This document shows positions 63,743-64,000 of a stretch of 64,000 bases of DNA, piece by piece (within the stretch, counting starts at the first letter, position 1; every line of letters starts with the position of its first letter). The DNA is from Exiguobacterium acetylicum DSM 20416 (GTDB lineage Bacteria > Bacillota > Bacilli > Exiguobacteriales > Exiguobacteriaceae), in NCBI RefSeq assembly GCF_000702605.1, contig NZ_JNIR01000001.1, positions 548,501 to 612,500 on the forward strand, in the 5' to 3' direction. The position numbers and the translations under genes were made by a program. The notes beneath the pieces are model-generated. The model made no database searches. It saw nothing but the letters and a program-made list of their open reading frames with translations, and was not told the DNA's origin.

Positions 63743-63771
63743 TTCACAACGGTTTACACCTTTGATATGAT
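63743..63771 (+). promoter_or_regulatory. Predicted promoter of xerD
   Basis: TTCACA, 17-base spacer, TATGAT. Confidence 0.6.
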
Positions 63772-63811
63772 GGGAAAGTAAGCGATTTCGTAAACGAAGA
63801 GGATGAGTTCA

Positions 63812-64000
63812 GTGCGTGAACAACTGGAAGCATTTATCAATTATTTAGTGATTGAACGGCAAATGTCCGCGAATACGGCAGCTGCGTATCGAAATGATTT
63901 AAATCAATACTTACAGACGCTTGAAACAGCGGAAGTTTCCTCGTTCGAACAGGTTCACCGACATCATATCGTCGACCATATTGAACGATTGCTTGAGGCA
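63812..64000 (+). CDS. xerD: Tyrosine recombinase XerD, 5' part only
   Basis: GTG 63812 opens 63 codons that run off the window. The product starts VREQLEAFINYLVIERQMSA and continues NTAAAYRNDLNQYL, the N-terminal SAM-like core-binding domain of XerC/XerD recombinases. Position directly after fur, as ripX/xerD in B. subtilis, favours XerD. It resolves chromosome dimers at dif. The catalytic domain is outside the window. Confidence 0.9.
   Translation, partial: MREQLEAFINYLVIERQMSANTAAAYRNDLNQYLQTLETAEVSSFEQVHRHHIVDHIERLLEA

Overview
The window reads as chromosome of a Gram-positive Firmicute (Bacillales) of medium GC. I think Exiguobacterium or a close relative is most likely, but this is inferred from gene content and order, not proven. 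Supporting signs are GGAGG-type ribosome sites with many GTG/TTG starts, CcpA (cre), AhrC, Fur, sigma-B- and sigma-D-like sites, the Bacillus-type orders brxB-artPQR and nudF-fur-xerD, and a spo0M homologue with no sporulation genes nearby. Genes are dense on both strands and most convergent pairs share a bidirectional terminator. I saw no rRNA, tRNA, CRISPR array, prophage or insertion sequence.

Layout. 1-8.7 kb: sodium/alanine symporter (cut by the window edge), an ABC-F ATPase behind a leader-peptide attenuator, a DUF1002 protein, a TPP-riboswitch-controlled tenA, a secreted NagZ-type glycosidase and Spo0M. 8.7-20.7 kb: a frame-interrupted methyltransferase, bacilliredoxin, the artPQR amino-acid importer, GNAT/HD pair, ZIP transporter, FadH-like reductase, PpaC, a GH73 glucosaminidase, an ArAE-type membrane protein and an M20 peptidase. 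20.8-25.6 kb: rnz followed by an ECF-type uptake operon with a transcobalamin-like lipoprotein, T subunit, an unusual fused ATPase and an S subunit. 25.6-37.5 kb: short-chain dehydrogenase, three MFS and one EamA transporter, topoisomerase III and a large hybrid-input histidine kinase. 37.6-42.2 kb: a five-gene operon DUF4129 - MoxR ATPase - DUF58 - two Opp-like permeases.

42.4-53.9 kb: secreted alpha-amylase (cre-controlled) and secreted nuclease, DUF218 and YtxH-like proteins, then a signalling stretch (REC-PP2C phosphatase with an in-frame stop, CorA, Hpt protein, CheV with a sigma-D promoter), gapN with an upstream cre, and a metallo-hydrolase. 53.9-59.4 kb: an importer set resembling E. 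coli ynjBCD followed by a CDP-alcohol phosphotransferase (YnjF-like) and a Nudix protein. 59.5-64 kb: PadR regulator, coiled-coil protein, Hsp31-like DJ-1 protein behind a sigma-B-like promoter, aldo/keto reductase, nudF, fur and the start of xerD.

Features that stand out: the ABC-F leader/terminator; two copies of a structured intergenic repeat with covarying stems; an ECF ATPase whose two halves lack complementary parts, so only one composite ATP site could form; the MoxR-DUF58-permease operon; the ynj-like operon; and three genes whose reading frames are broken by a single event (9.17, 35.13 and 48.27 kb).
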